Below are positions 21,567 to 32,535 of a stretch of 64,000 bases of DNA, one piece after another. The notes under the pieces are model-generated. The model ran no database searches. It was not told the DNA's origin and worked only from the letters and a program-made list of their open reading frames with translations. Made by a program: the position numbers and the translations under genes. The DNA lies in NCBI GenBank assembly GCA_027625915.1, contig JANTQA010000012.1:14780501-14844500 (forward strand). The letters run 5' to 3'. Each line of letters starts with the position of its first letter. The first letter of the stretch is position 1. Source of the DNA: Anaeramoeba flamelloides (lineage: Eukaryota; Metamonada; Anaeramoebidae).

Positions 21567-22130
21567 CACTGCGAAGCCCCATGCCAAAATTTTCATTTTT
21601 TTTTGGAATATTAAATAAAAAAAACGGCCGAAATAAAACGAAATTAACAGTACCATTAGAGATGTTTTTTCACCTTTAAGTTATACACCAAAGTAAATTA
21701 ATAAAAAAATTCAACAAGTATGATCGGTGTTAAATTCATAAGCATTTATTCGTGTGCGATTAAAAATAGATTTTGGTAAATATTGATTGTTTTAAAAAAA
21801 TTCGTGTGATGATACTTGAAACATTTTGACAAATTTCATAACAATGTGGAGAGAGCTTTGAAAATCTTTTTTGCAATAAACATTTTTAATTTACTTTGAT
21901 AATAAAAAAGATGAAAGAACCAAAAAATAAATCTACTTTTGTCACACCATTCAGGCTTATCCATAAATATTTCCTCTCAAGCTCACTTTTTTATGGAAAC
22001 ACACTTGAAAACCATTCTTCTAAAGTCTGAAAATTAATAAATAAACAGATTAAATCTTATTTTCCGATTTTTAAAATCATTTTTTTCTCAATAATAATTC
22101 GAGACAATTAATTCAAACATCAGCTTTAAT

Positions 22131-25100
22131 ATGTCATTTTCAAAAAGACACTTTTACTCAAGTTCCCCTCGTGTTGAAAGAGGTAGAGCTATTCATCTTA
22201 AGGGAGATCCAAAAAAAGGAAAAAACTTTTTGTACTGTAACGGTAGCTCTGTATTTATTATCGATATTGATGTAAGTAATTTACTTTGTCAATTTATTCC
22301 TTTTCTTTTTTTATCTTTTAACCTTCTTCAATAAAAAGATCTCTTCTACTCATTTAACATTTTTTTTTATTTTTTTAATCGTTATTTGCCTTTTTTCTCC
22401 TTTTTTTTTACTTTCTTTTTTTTTTATTTTTTAATTTTTATTTTTATTTAATTTTTATATGATAAAAAATAAATAGAACCCTTTAATCTGTGATCAATAT
22501 ACAGAACATCAATACAACACCACCGTTGCAGCTTATTCACCAAGTGGATATTATATTGCTTCTGGTGATTCTGCAGGTTATGTCAGAATTTGGGATACAA
22601 TCAACCAAGAACATGTTCTTAAACTTGAAATCAGACCAATCTCAGGTGCTATCTACGATATTGATTGGACATTTGACTCTAAACGTATTGTTGTTGGTGG
22701 TGATGGAAAAGATGTGTAAATATAATAATCTTTGTTTTTTTCTTTTTCTTTTTCTTTTTATTTTATTTTTTTTTTTCCTTTTTTACAATTTTTTTTTTTG
22801 TAAATAAGAAATTTTTTTTTGATGAGAACTTTTCAATTTAAATTTTAATTTAAAAATGCAACTCTCTTATTGATACTCCAAATTGTTTTAATACCCGATC
22901 AAAAGTTTTGGATGTGCTTTCCTTTGGGATACAGGTGCAACCGTAGGAACAATTGCAGGACACTCCAAGCCAATTACTTCTGTCTCATTTAAACCAAACA
23001 GACCATTTAAACTTGTAACATCAAGTGAAGATCAACAATGTAATTTCTATAAAGGACCACCATTTAAATTTACCCATTCACTTCGTGAACATGAAAAATT
23101 CATTAATTGTACAAGATTTTCACCAGACGGCAAATTCTTCATGTCTGTTGGTTCAGATAGAAAGGTAATTATCTTGATTTTTTTTTATTTTCTTTTTAAT
23201 CCTCTCCTCATTTAAGATTTTTTTTTCTTGTCGTTTATTTATTTATTTTTGAAATTCACAAAATTCACAAAAAAATTAATTAGGGCTTCCTTTATAATGG
23301 AAAAGAAGGAACCTTAGTCAAAGAAATTTCAGATAACGAAAATGGACATAAAGGTGGTATTTATTCATTATCTTGGAGTCCAGATTCAACACAGGTACTT
23401 ACAGCTTCAGCTGATAAAACTTGTAAGCTTTGGGATATCGAGACATCTAAAGTCGTCACAACCTTTACATTTTCTGAAAGACCAACAGTTCAACATCAAC
23501 AACTTGGTACTTTATGGCAAGGAAAACATATGCTTTCTGTCAATCTTGGTGGTGATATTAGTTATCTGGATGCACAGAATCCAAATACCCCACACAAAGT
23601 TATCAAGGTTTGTTTGCTTTTTTTTTTTTTTTTTTTCCTCTCTCCCTTTTCCTCTTTTTTCTTTCTCTCCTGTCAATTTTATTTTTCCGAATCAAAAATT
23701 TTTTAAATTAGATACTATTATCAACAACTTAAAATTAATTTTTTTTTTTTTTTGATATTTCATTTGTTATATAAAACAATGAATATATTGAAATTGAATT
23801 GAAAACATCTTAGATCTTTCAATTTAAGATAATAATTTTTTCACTAAATGAACTAAAAAAACAAACAACAGTATTAATATCATATTACTTGATTTAATAA
23901 AATAGTAAAAATAATTTTATTCGAATTTAAAAATTATTGAATTTTTTCAAACACTACTTACGCTATGTTTTTAAAAACAAGTTTCAGTGTTGCGATATTA
24001 CTGTTATTTTCCAATTAATAAATGAAAATTGTTATTTCAATTTCCAAAATGAATATTAATTATTACTGCTACAATCAAATTAGCAGAGTAAATATTTTGA
24101 CTTAGAGTTAACTAAGGAAGTTTATATTATTGTCTGAAAAAATCTCATTTCTAAATGATGTTGTAAAGATCTTTGGGTTTTCTTTCAATTATAAAACAGA
24201 AAAACATTTTGGGATGAGAACTAAAAATTTTCATTTTTTAATTGGAAAATAATAGTATTCTTGAATTTTTAGATATTTATTTACTAAAAACACCAAACCT
24301 TGTTTCAAAAAGTTTTTTCTTAAAATCAACAAAAAATCATGTTTAATTTTTTAACTCGAAATAATATAATTATTACCAAATTTATTTTGGTATATTTCCT
24401 TTCATTTTGCAAAAAAAAAAAACACCTTAATTAAAATCGATCTACTAAATAAATTAAAAGTGAATTGGGTGGATGGTTGTAAAATATTTTTATTTTTTTA
24501 TCTATTAAAGAAATGAAAAAAAACTGCTAATTTACGAATATTCTACGAAAAATAATGAACATAATTAATAAAAAAATACCAAATTATTGAAAAAATAACT
24601 TTTTTTAAAAACCAAAAAAAAATTATTTTAAAAACCAAAAATAAATTTTAATAAAAAACTAAAAATAAATTCTCAAAAATAAAAAATACAAAATACATAT
24701 CACAAAATACAAAAAATAAAAAAATAAAAAAAAACAATAATTAAAAGGGACACATGAAACTTTCCAAAAAATTAGCTGTCGACAAAAAATCAGATAACTT
24801 TTATACTGGAGGATCCAATGGATATATCAGATCTTGGAAATATGACGAAGGATCACTTGAAGGATTTAAAGAAAAAGCACATGAAAACACAGTTATTGGC
24901 TTAGATGTATGCGAAGAACAAATTTACAGTCTTTCTAAAGATAACAAATTCTTAATCACTCCAACTACTGAAACAGAGTTTAATGGTATTCAAACAACAT
25001 TTGATGTCTCTCCAACATGTTTGGGTGTTTCAAAAGCTCAACCAGGCTTATCCTTCATTGGATTCTTAGATAGCACAATTAAAACACTCAACCAAGGTGA

Positions 25101-25732
25101 TGTTAAAGGAACAACTAAAATTGATTGTATTCCAACATGTATTGCAGTATCGCCTGATGGAGAAACTGTTGCAGTTGGTGGAAAAGATAAAAAAGTAACT
25201 TTGTTTTTTATTTTTTATTTTTGAATTTTTTTTTTTTTTTTTTCACTGACTTTGTCCTAATATTTTGATTTACTTTTTTTTATTAAAATATTTTATATTA
25301 AATTTTTATTTTGAATGTCAAAAGATAAGAATTATGGTAATAAGTAATAACGAACTTGAAACTTTATATGTTCTTGAAGGACATCGAGGCCAAATTACTG
25401 ATGTTAAATTTTCACCAAATGGAGGAATGTTAGCTGTTACTGATTCTAACCGCTATTTAATGATTTACAAAGGAAAGGAGCTATTACTTGGAGAATGGTG
25501 CTTCCATACTGCACGTGTTGAATGTGTTGACTGGAATGAAGATAACATCCATTTAGTTTCTGGTTCTTTAGATAGTGCCATCTTTATTTGGAATATTGAA
25601 CAACCAAAAAAAAGAATTAAAATTAAAACAGCACATATTGGTGGTGTATCCGATGTTAAATGGAAAAATTCAAATGTTGTACTTTCAACAGGTGCTGATG
25701 CTACAATTAAATCTTGGAATATTGAATTCTAA
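22131..25732 (+). CDS. AIP1: Actin-interacting protein 1 (AIP1/WDR1), WD40 protein
   Basis: Six exons are inferred: 22131-22271, 22477-22715, 22906-23164, 23284-23607, 24748-25194 and 25325-25732. Together they encode 605 residues, the normal AIP1 length. AIP1 binds actin with cofilin and speeds filament disassembly in the cytoplasm. The product is a chain of WD40 repeats across two propellers. Recognisable blocks include YSPSGYYIASGDSAGYVRIW, AFLWDTGATVGTIAGHSKP, GPPFKFTHSLREHEKFINC, WSPDSTQVLTASADKTCKLW, LDSTIKTL and VLSTGADATIKSWNIEF at the C-terminus, matching human WDR1 in order. All exon phases join. Donors are GTAAGT, GTAAAT, GTAATT, GTTTGT and GTAACT. Several acceptors are AAAAG with little pyrimidine tract. 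Intron 4 is 1140 bp while the others are 119-205 bp. The start is the first ATG of the matching frame. Confidence 0.97.
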
Positions 25733-26065
25733 ATTTCTCTCTCTCATTTTATTTCTTTTTTTAAGTTTATATTATATTTTAATTTTTTCTCTTATCTTAA
25801 TACAAACTTTAATTTTTTTTTTATTTATTTTTCAATATTATCACAACATAAAATTTTTGTTTTTTGAATTGAATTTCCCAAAAACTCATAAATATTCAGA
25901 AACATGAAGGTAAATAAATTATAAAAGTTCATTTTTTTTTCTTTTTTTTTTTAAACTGTTAAATGTGTTTAATTTGCTTGGTTCTTTAAAATTATTTCAT
26001 GCTGATAATAATTTCAAAAATTGATTATTTTCAGAAAAATAATTGATTAATGTATACTCAAAATG

Positions 26066-26573
26066 AATTCTGACTATAGGGTATTTCCAAAAAAGTGGTT
26101 ATTTTTTTTATACATTTCATAAAAAATCATCTTTGTTAGTGAGGGTATTCGATTATTGACAATACAAATTTAAGTTTAATATTAATACCAATTGAATCAA
26201 TATTTATTTATTTCATAATATGTTAGTTGAAATAATTCCAAAAAATGAAAAAAAAAATAGAACTATTTTTGGTGAAAACAATGTATTACCAATTTCAATA
26301 AAAATCTAAAAATAAGGAAAGGGTAAAAATGATTTTTTAAACAATCAAATGCAGTTATATGTATTCAATTCGATTTGAATAATTTGTTGAGATTAAACAA
26401 GTTATAAAAACGATTTTTTGAATCAAAAAGAAAATAATATAGAGCTATTTTCACATCAAAAAAATATCAGATAAAATGGAGATTTAGAAAATTTAATATC
26501 TTTTATCTAAAGATACAATACTAAGAAAAAAATTAATTTATTATCTAGAATCAAAAAATAGCTGTAAATAATT
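26066..26573 (+). repeat. Dispersed 500-bp repeat, second copy 38147-38643
   Basis: The two copies run colinearly for about 500 bp, sharing TACATTTCATAAAAAATCAT, TTAAGTTTAATATTAAT and AATATCAGATAAAA blocks. Both start with GGGTATTT-like and end near AAATGACTGT or AAATAGCTGT. They are non-coding. Confidence 0.75.
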
Positions 26574-26579
26574 GTTGTA

Positions 26580-26776
26580 CAGTCAGTTCCACTTTTAATT
26601 ACAAACTTTCAACGAAATTTAAGGCACAAAAAAATCTCAAATTTAGGCACATTAATTTGGAATTTTTATTTTTACGAATTATTTTACTAGAATTTGAATT
26701 TTGTGCCTTAATTTGAGATTTTCGATTGTGCCTTAAATTTCGTTGAATATTAGTACCTTAAAAGTGAAACTGACTG
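26580..26776. mobile_element. TA-target palindromic MITE, copy 4
   Basis: It begins CAGTCAGTTCCAC after TA at 26578-26579 and ends ...AAACTGACTG at 26776. The right TA has changed (GA). Confidence 0.9.
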
Positions 26777-26844
26777 ATTTTTTTTTACGTAAATAAATAT
26801 ATATATAAAGGGAAAAAGAGTTGGTAAAAATTATCCTATTAATA

Positions 26845-27045
26845 CAGTCTGTTCCACTTTTAAGGCATAAAATTTCAACAAAATTTAAAACATAAAAAAA
26901 ATATTAATTCGGGCAGAACATTTGGATTCTAGTAAAAAAATTCATTTCAAAAGTTATTAAAAAATCCGAAAAAAATTCTACCTTATTTTGATTTTTTTGA
27001 CCATAAATTTTGTTGAAAGTTTGTACTTAAAATTGGAATTGATTG
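26845..27045. mobile_element. TA-target palindromic MITE, copy 5 (diverged)
   Basis: It begins CAGTCTGTTCCACTTTTAAG after TA and ends TTGGAATTGATTG before TA. It is the most diverged copy here together with copy 6, so probably older. Confidence 0.85.
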
Positions 27046-27107
27046 TAAACCCCAATTTCATCTTTCCGATCATATTTTTAAAAAGTAAAATTTTGAGTAG
27101 AGCAGGG

Positions 27108-27588
27108 AAAAAAATACCGGGCATCAAAATAACCCCGGACAAGATTTTAAATTGAATATTAGTAAAATTGATGTGTAATTTCATTTTTTTATCAATCAAA
27201 CCCTTTATATAAATAACCAATTTTTTTATGGAACAAGTAAAAAACTTACTTAAAGTGAATTAAAGTAGGGTGTATCTAGAATACTCAAGTAATTGTTTGA
27301 TAACCTAAGTAGATCAACTTTAAAAAAAAAACAATCGAGTTTTATTGAGGTTTACTAGAGTTTGGAAAATGATAATTTTTTATTTTGTTTAATGATAGAT
27401 TGAATGGTCTTTTGAACAAGTAAAATTTTATTAATCATTATTCTATTAAGTGAATAAGTTATAATTTTATAATTTTGATTCTTAAAAAAAAGGATTTGAT
27501 TGTAAATAAATCGAATTATTCATCAATTTTACTAACATTCACATTTAAAAATCTTGTACTGGTATATTTTCATGTTGGGTATTTTTTT
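27108..27588. mobile_element. Non-autonomous DNA transposon, TACCCGGCATC-TIR family, copy B
   Basis: The left end reads AAATACCGGGCATCAAAATA and continues GACAAGATTTTAAATTG and ATTAGTAAAATTGATG. The right end read inverted gives AAATACCCAACATGAAAATA, ACAAGATTTTTAAATGTG and the same ATTAGTAAAATTGATG. The inverted repeats thus extend about 90 bp. The interior matches copies A and C (AATTGTTTGATAACCTAAGT). No protein is encoded. Confidence 0.85.
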
Positions 27589-27711
27589 CACTACTCTATT
27601 TGATTTTTTTATATAATTTAATAGATTGATTTATTAAAGAGAGCTGTAGAGAAACTAAATATTATTGTATTTCTCTAGTAATTACTGTACTTTTAAACTA
27701 TTTTTCATAAA

Positions 27712-29184
27712 TTTTGACTCACTTTATAATGTTAATATGAGTTTTTTTAAGGGTTTATTCTAGTATTCTTGACAAAAAATATTTTCAAATTTTTGGATCA
27801 GAATCATTTTTTCTAATTTTGCAATTTTTAGTTTTGCTTTTTCAAATTTTTGTTTTTCTTTTGTTTTTCTTTTTCTTTTGTTTTTCTTTTTCTTTTTTTT
27901 TGAAAATTTTTTCTTTTTCTTGTTTTTTTTTTTTTGTAAAAGATCATGTTGAAAAAAAAGAGATCTTCGAAAAGAAAAATAATCATTATGAAAATTGAGA
28001 CTATGTAATGTTTTTGAAAATGAATTTAATTATTCATAAAAAATCTTCTTGTTCAACTTTTTTTCAGTGAAAGTTCAGTAATAAAAAATCCATAATGCTC
28101 TTTTCAAAAATTGTGACTCACTTTTTTTTAGTTTTTGGTTTTATTTTTTTTTAATTTTTAATATATCAGGCGTTTATAGATTTAAAATGACTTAAAAGTG
28201 AATTACAAATCATATTTAGTATTTAATTGTTCTTGAATACTAAAGGATAATTTTTTTTTTTCAATTTATTATTTCAGGTGAGTCAAAATTTTTGAAAAAG
28301 AGTTTATTTTTATTTTTATTATTTATTTTTTAAAATTTATTAATACATATAAAAAAATAATTCCACTTTTTAAGTATTTTTAAAAATAAAATTGTTTTTA
28401 TTTTTTGAAATTAAATATAAAGTCTGTAATCCCCACATCTATCAAAAATTATACAAATCATTAGAAGAGATTGATTTATTTAAAAGGTTGATTAAATAAC
28501 TGATCTTTCCCATCTTTACTATTATATTTATATAATAAATATATTTTTTTAATAACATTAAACATTTTTAATATTCTTTAATCAATATTTAGTTTTTTAT
28601 CTCTTATATTTGGAACAGAAAACTTATTTTTAAAAATTGTGAATAACTTGAAATAATAAAGTGAAAAAAAAAATTATTCTTTTGTATTCAAGAATAAATA
28701 ATTGTAAAATCTTATAAATAATTCACTTTTGAATTATTGTAATATATATCAAAACCTCATATTTTCAAAATTATCAAAAATAAAACCAAATAATAAAAAA
28801 AAGAGAATTAGAATTTCTTAAATGAGTATTACAGATTTATTATTACAGGTTGCCCAAATAAAAAAGTTTAAAAACAAGATTTTTTACTATTAATGAAAGT
28901 AATAATTACAATATTCTACTTATTCTCAATTGTTTTAATGTTCAATGATATTTGTGAAGATCCTCTTTTTTTCTCCACAAGATCTTATTTAAAAAAAAAA
29001 AGATCAACTTGAATTTCTTCAAAAAAAAAAAAGTATCAAAAAAAAAAAAAAATTAACCAAAAATTTGAAAAATCAAAAACAAAATGATTCTAAATCAAAA
29101 ATTTGAAAAATATTTTTTTGAAAAGAATCCTGGGATAAAAAAGAACCAAACCACGTTTTAATAACATTATAAAGTGAGCCAACT
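27712..29184. mobile_element. 1.5-kb foldback element with arms of about 250 bp
   Basis: The left arm starts TTTTGACTCACTTTATAATG and the right end read inverted starts AAGTTGGCTCACTTTATAAT. The arms continue with matching blocks such as AAATATTTTNAAATTTTTGG and AGAATCATTTT. TGACTCAC-like motifs recur inside at 28106 and (inverted) 28276. No transposase ORF is visible. Confidence 0.75.
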
Positions 29185-29832
29185 TTTTTGAAAGATATTA
29201 AAATTTCAAAGGCAATCCATTTAACCAGAGGATTTATTATTTTCAATTAGAAAAGATAATTATTAATTTATTGATCAATAGAATTTATCATAGATTTTTA
29301 TGAGTTTCATTCGAACTATCAAACACATATAAAATTTACTTCTTCTTACAACATCCTTTCATTTTAGGAAATTATCTGACGATATAATACTTTTGACTTA
29401 TTTAAAAATTTTTTTAAATATTTTTATTTTATCAAATTATTAATTCGAAAAAACAAAAATTCTTTGTGATATATGTTTTTGTTTATTCTTTAAAAACAAT
29501 AAAAGTTATTATAATAAGCAATAAAATTTTAAAAAAAAAAAGCATTTGAATCTATGATAGTGTTTATTTTACAACAAAAAGATTTTAAAAAAAGAATTAT
29601 ATAGAAATTGTTTCATAAAAATTGACGAATACTAAAATGATTGATAAATAAACTTCTTGTTAATATTAAAACAAAAAGCATATCATTTTTTAAAAAAAAT
29701 TGAAAGTTATTAAAGAATTAATATATTATTAAATTAATTTTTTTTTTTAAAAAATTAGAATTAACATTTATTTTTTTAATTTAATAATTATTATTTTTCC
29801 AAATGATATCCGTCATTGTTACTAACCTTATC

Positions 29833-31231
29833 CTATTTTTCATTTTCGCTTGTCGTTTTAGTTCCCCCACTATTATCTTTATTACTAACTATTAAATTAG
29901 ATTTATCACTCAAACTAGAATCCGAATGTTTTTTGAGTGTAGGCTTATTGTTAACATTGGATTTGGAATCGGAATCGGAATCGGAATCGTACTCTGAACT
30001 GAAGCAGGAGTCGGTATTTGAATTATGGTTGTAATTGTTTTTTTTTTTGTTTTTTTTTTTAGATTTTTTTGAAGTTATATCATTTATTTTATCGTTTTTG
30101 GTTTCAGATTTTTCAATATTATCTTTTTTGATTTCATCTTTTTCGCTTTTATCTTTTTCAATTTCATCCTTTTCAATTTCGTCTAGTTCTTGTGAAATTA
30201 CGATCTCCCGGACAGTTTTTTTCCTTCTCAAATTATATGAAGTGCCAGCAATCCTAATATTCGGAATATTTCGTGTTGTTTCTGGCGAATTATTTGAATT
30301 TGAACTAATAATTATTAAAAATAATGATCAAGAAAGCAAAAAATCGAAATAAAAAGAAGAAATTTTAAAGATAAGAAAAAGAAAGACTAATCATATCGAA
30401 AAAATCTGGAATAATAAACATACTTTTTTTGATTTGATTTATTTTCAGATAATTTTATTTCCTTTCTTAATTGAGATAATTTTTCAAAATCTAAAACAAA
30501 ATTATTTTGCTATAAATAAAAATATTGAGATATTAATATAGAATTTAGAATAAATTTTAGAAAAAATAGAGAATATTTAATAAAATTTTCTTGATTTTTT
30601 TTTTTAATTTTTTTGTTGGGTTAAAATGATTTCAAAGTTAAAATTATAAACATAGGTAATTCAAATTAATGAAAATTATTTTTTTTCATCAAAATTTACA
30701 TATTTTTTTAAATTGATTAATTTTATTTTAAGGGAAGTAAACTTTCTATTTTTTCTTTTAGTTAAAATAAAAAGTATTTTTAAACTTAAAATATAAATTT
30801 TCCATTCGATTAAAAATCAATAATTTCAAGTCATTAGTCCATGAAAACAATAATAGGTTTTTAGCAACGCTAAATAACTTTGGAATGAAAAATTAAATTT
30901 TTTTTTAAATCTAATTTATTTTTAAAAAATTATTGCACACCGTGATATGGTGAAACAAATTATTCTTTTAAGATAGTTTCCAGAGAGAGAAAGATTGGAA
31001 AAATATCTTTGATAAATCATTTTTTTTTACTCATTTTTTTGTTTTTTATTTTTTTTATTTGTTTTTTCTGTTTATGTGATCCTTTTCATCCAAACAATAA
31101 ATTTGTTTCGAACAGCTGATATAAGGCTATAATTGAGTTCTTTTTAAATAGAAATTCCAAATAACATCAATTGGTGTTACTAACCCTTGATCAACCTAAA
31201 TTTATTAGTAAAATATCATCATATTTACAAA

Positions 31232-31265
<34 letters not shown>

Positions 31266-32470
31266 GCAAAATTAATGATAAAATGTTTTTTATTTGAATT
31301 TTTAATTCTTTATTTTTTCTAGATATAACCAAATGATAAAAAATCGATAACATTTCATTAAGGATTATTCGAATTTTATTCCCAATGGCTATTACTTTTA
31401 TACCCACAACACGAATTATGAACTCAAAAGAATGTTTAGTTAATAGATCTTGTTAAAATGTAAAATTTAGGTTGTTTTTGAGGAAGGCAAAAAAAATTTA
31501 CTTTCCAAATCCAAATTTTTCACTCAAAATTTTCGACTTCCAAAATGATATTGGGAAAATGTCACTCCACTTTATGTTGAAGTATGTTAGAGTTGGTGGT
31601 GAGTGTAGCCACCCATTTGAAAAGAAAGTGGAGTGACATTTTCCCAATATCAAAAAAAATGGCTTTTTATTTTTGCCTTGCTTTGTTGGGATTTTTTGAA
31701 AAGTTTTTGGATCAATAAATGAATTTAGTCAAAATTTTAAATTGCTAAAAATTGGCAATATTTTGACTTTCCCTCAATTCACTATATTTTAAAGGTCTTA
31801 ATCTATTTACTGCTTTGTATTGCAATGCTCACAGAGCATAAAATTCAGATAGTCCTTAAGTCGTTCTAATTTAGTATTTCCTAAATAATTAATTATAAAT
31901 GAATTTTTTTTTTCTCAAAAATTGAATTTTGCATGTGTTTCAAAACTTTTGAATTAGTCTATCTATATGTATGTATGTATGCAGCATTTATATGCACACA
32001 TGTATAGAAGTTAGAGAATGGTTAATTTATAAAACAAAAAGGAAAAATTAATTAAACTTACATTATAATTATTTTTTTTTGATTTATTCGTTCCAGAAAT
32101 TGTGCCCATTTCTAGTTTTCCAGAAATAAAACTCGTTTCAGTTTTTTTTCGTTTCTTAATTGGCTTACAAAATATTTCTTCATAATTTAAAATCATTTTT
32201 TCAAAAGCTTTAACGGCACCATATCCCACATAATTTACCCTTGAACGTGATAAATTTGGCCCAATAACTTTTGCAAGATTATTGGAATTCATTTTATTGA
32301 TTTTTGATTTTTCATTAACTTTTACAAAGAATTCAACAAATGTTTTCAAAACAGATCGGTGAATTTTTGGTAATTCATAAACTAATTCACGTATTAAGTG
32401 AATTTCCTCTTTTTTTTATTTTAATAAGATGTTAAATTAAATAAATATTTAGTGTTTAAAAAAAAATAAG

Positions 32471-32501
<31 letters not shown>

Positions 32502-32504
32502 TTA

Positions 32505-32535
<31 letters not shown>

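Larger units (their letters stand above)
20161..22130. other. Intergenic region: satellites, pseudoknot motifs and AIP1 upstream DNA
   Basis: From left to right it holds the GATACT satellite (20400-20830), the TTTGTTTATTT satellite (20875-21095), three pseudoknot-forming motifs (21123-21490), a long hairpin (21492-21566), and about 560 bp of plain AT-rich DNA before the AIP1 start. The ORF 21473-21679 overlaps the hairpins and is not supported. Confidence 0.6.
25733..29832. other. Gene-free region made of transposon relics
   Basis: It holds a 500-bp dispersed repeat (26066-26573), two TA-type MITEs (26580-26776, 26845-27045), a TIR element (27108-27588) and a 1.5-kb foldback element (27712-29184). 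Between 29185 and 29832 only AT-rich DNA is seen. No host ORF is supported. Confidence 0.65.

Noticed and set aside
30035-30352. Plus-strand ORF rich in Ser/Phe/Ile
   Set aside because: Shadow of the C-terminal RhoGAP exon (30304-29833, -).
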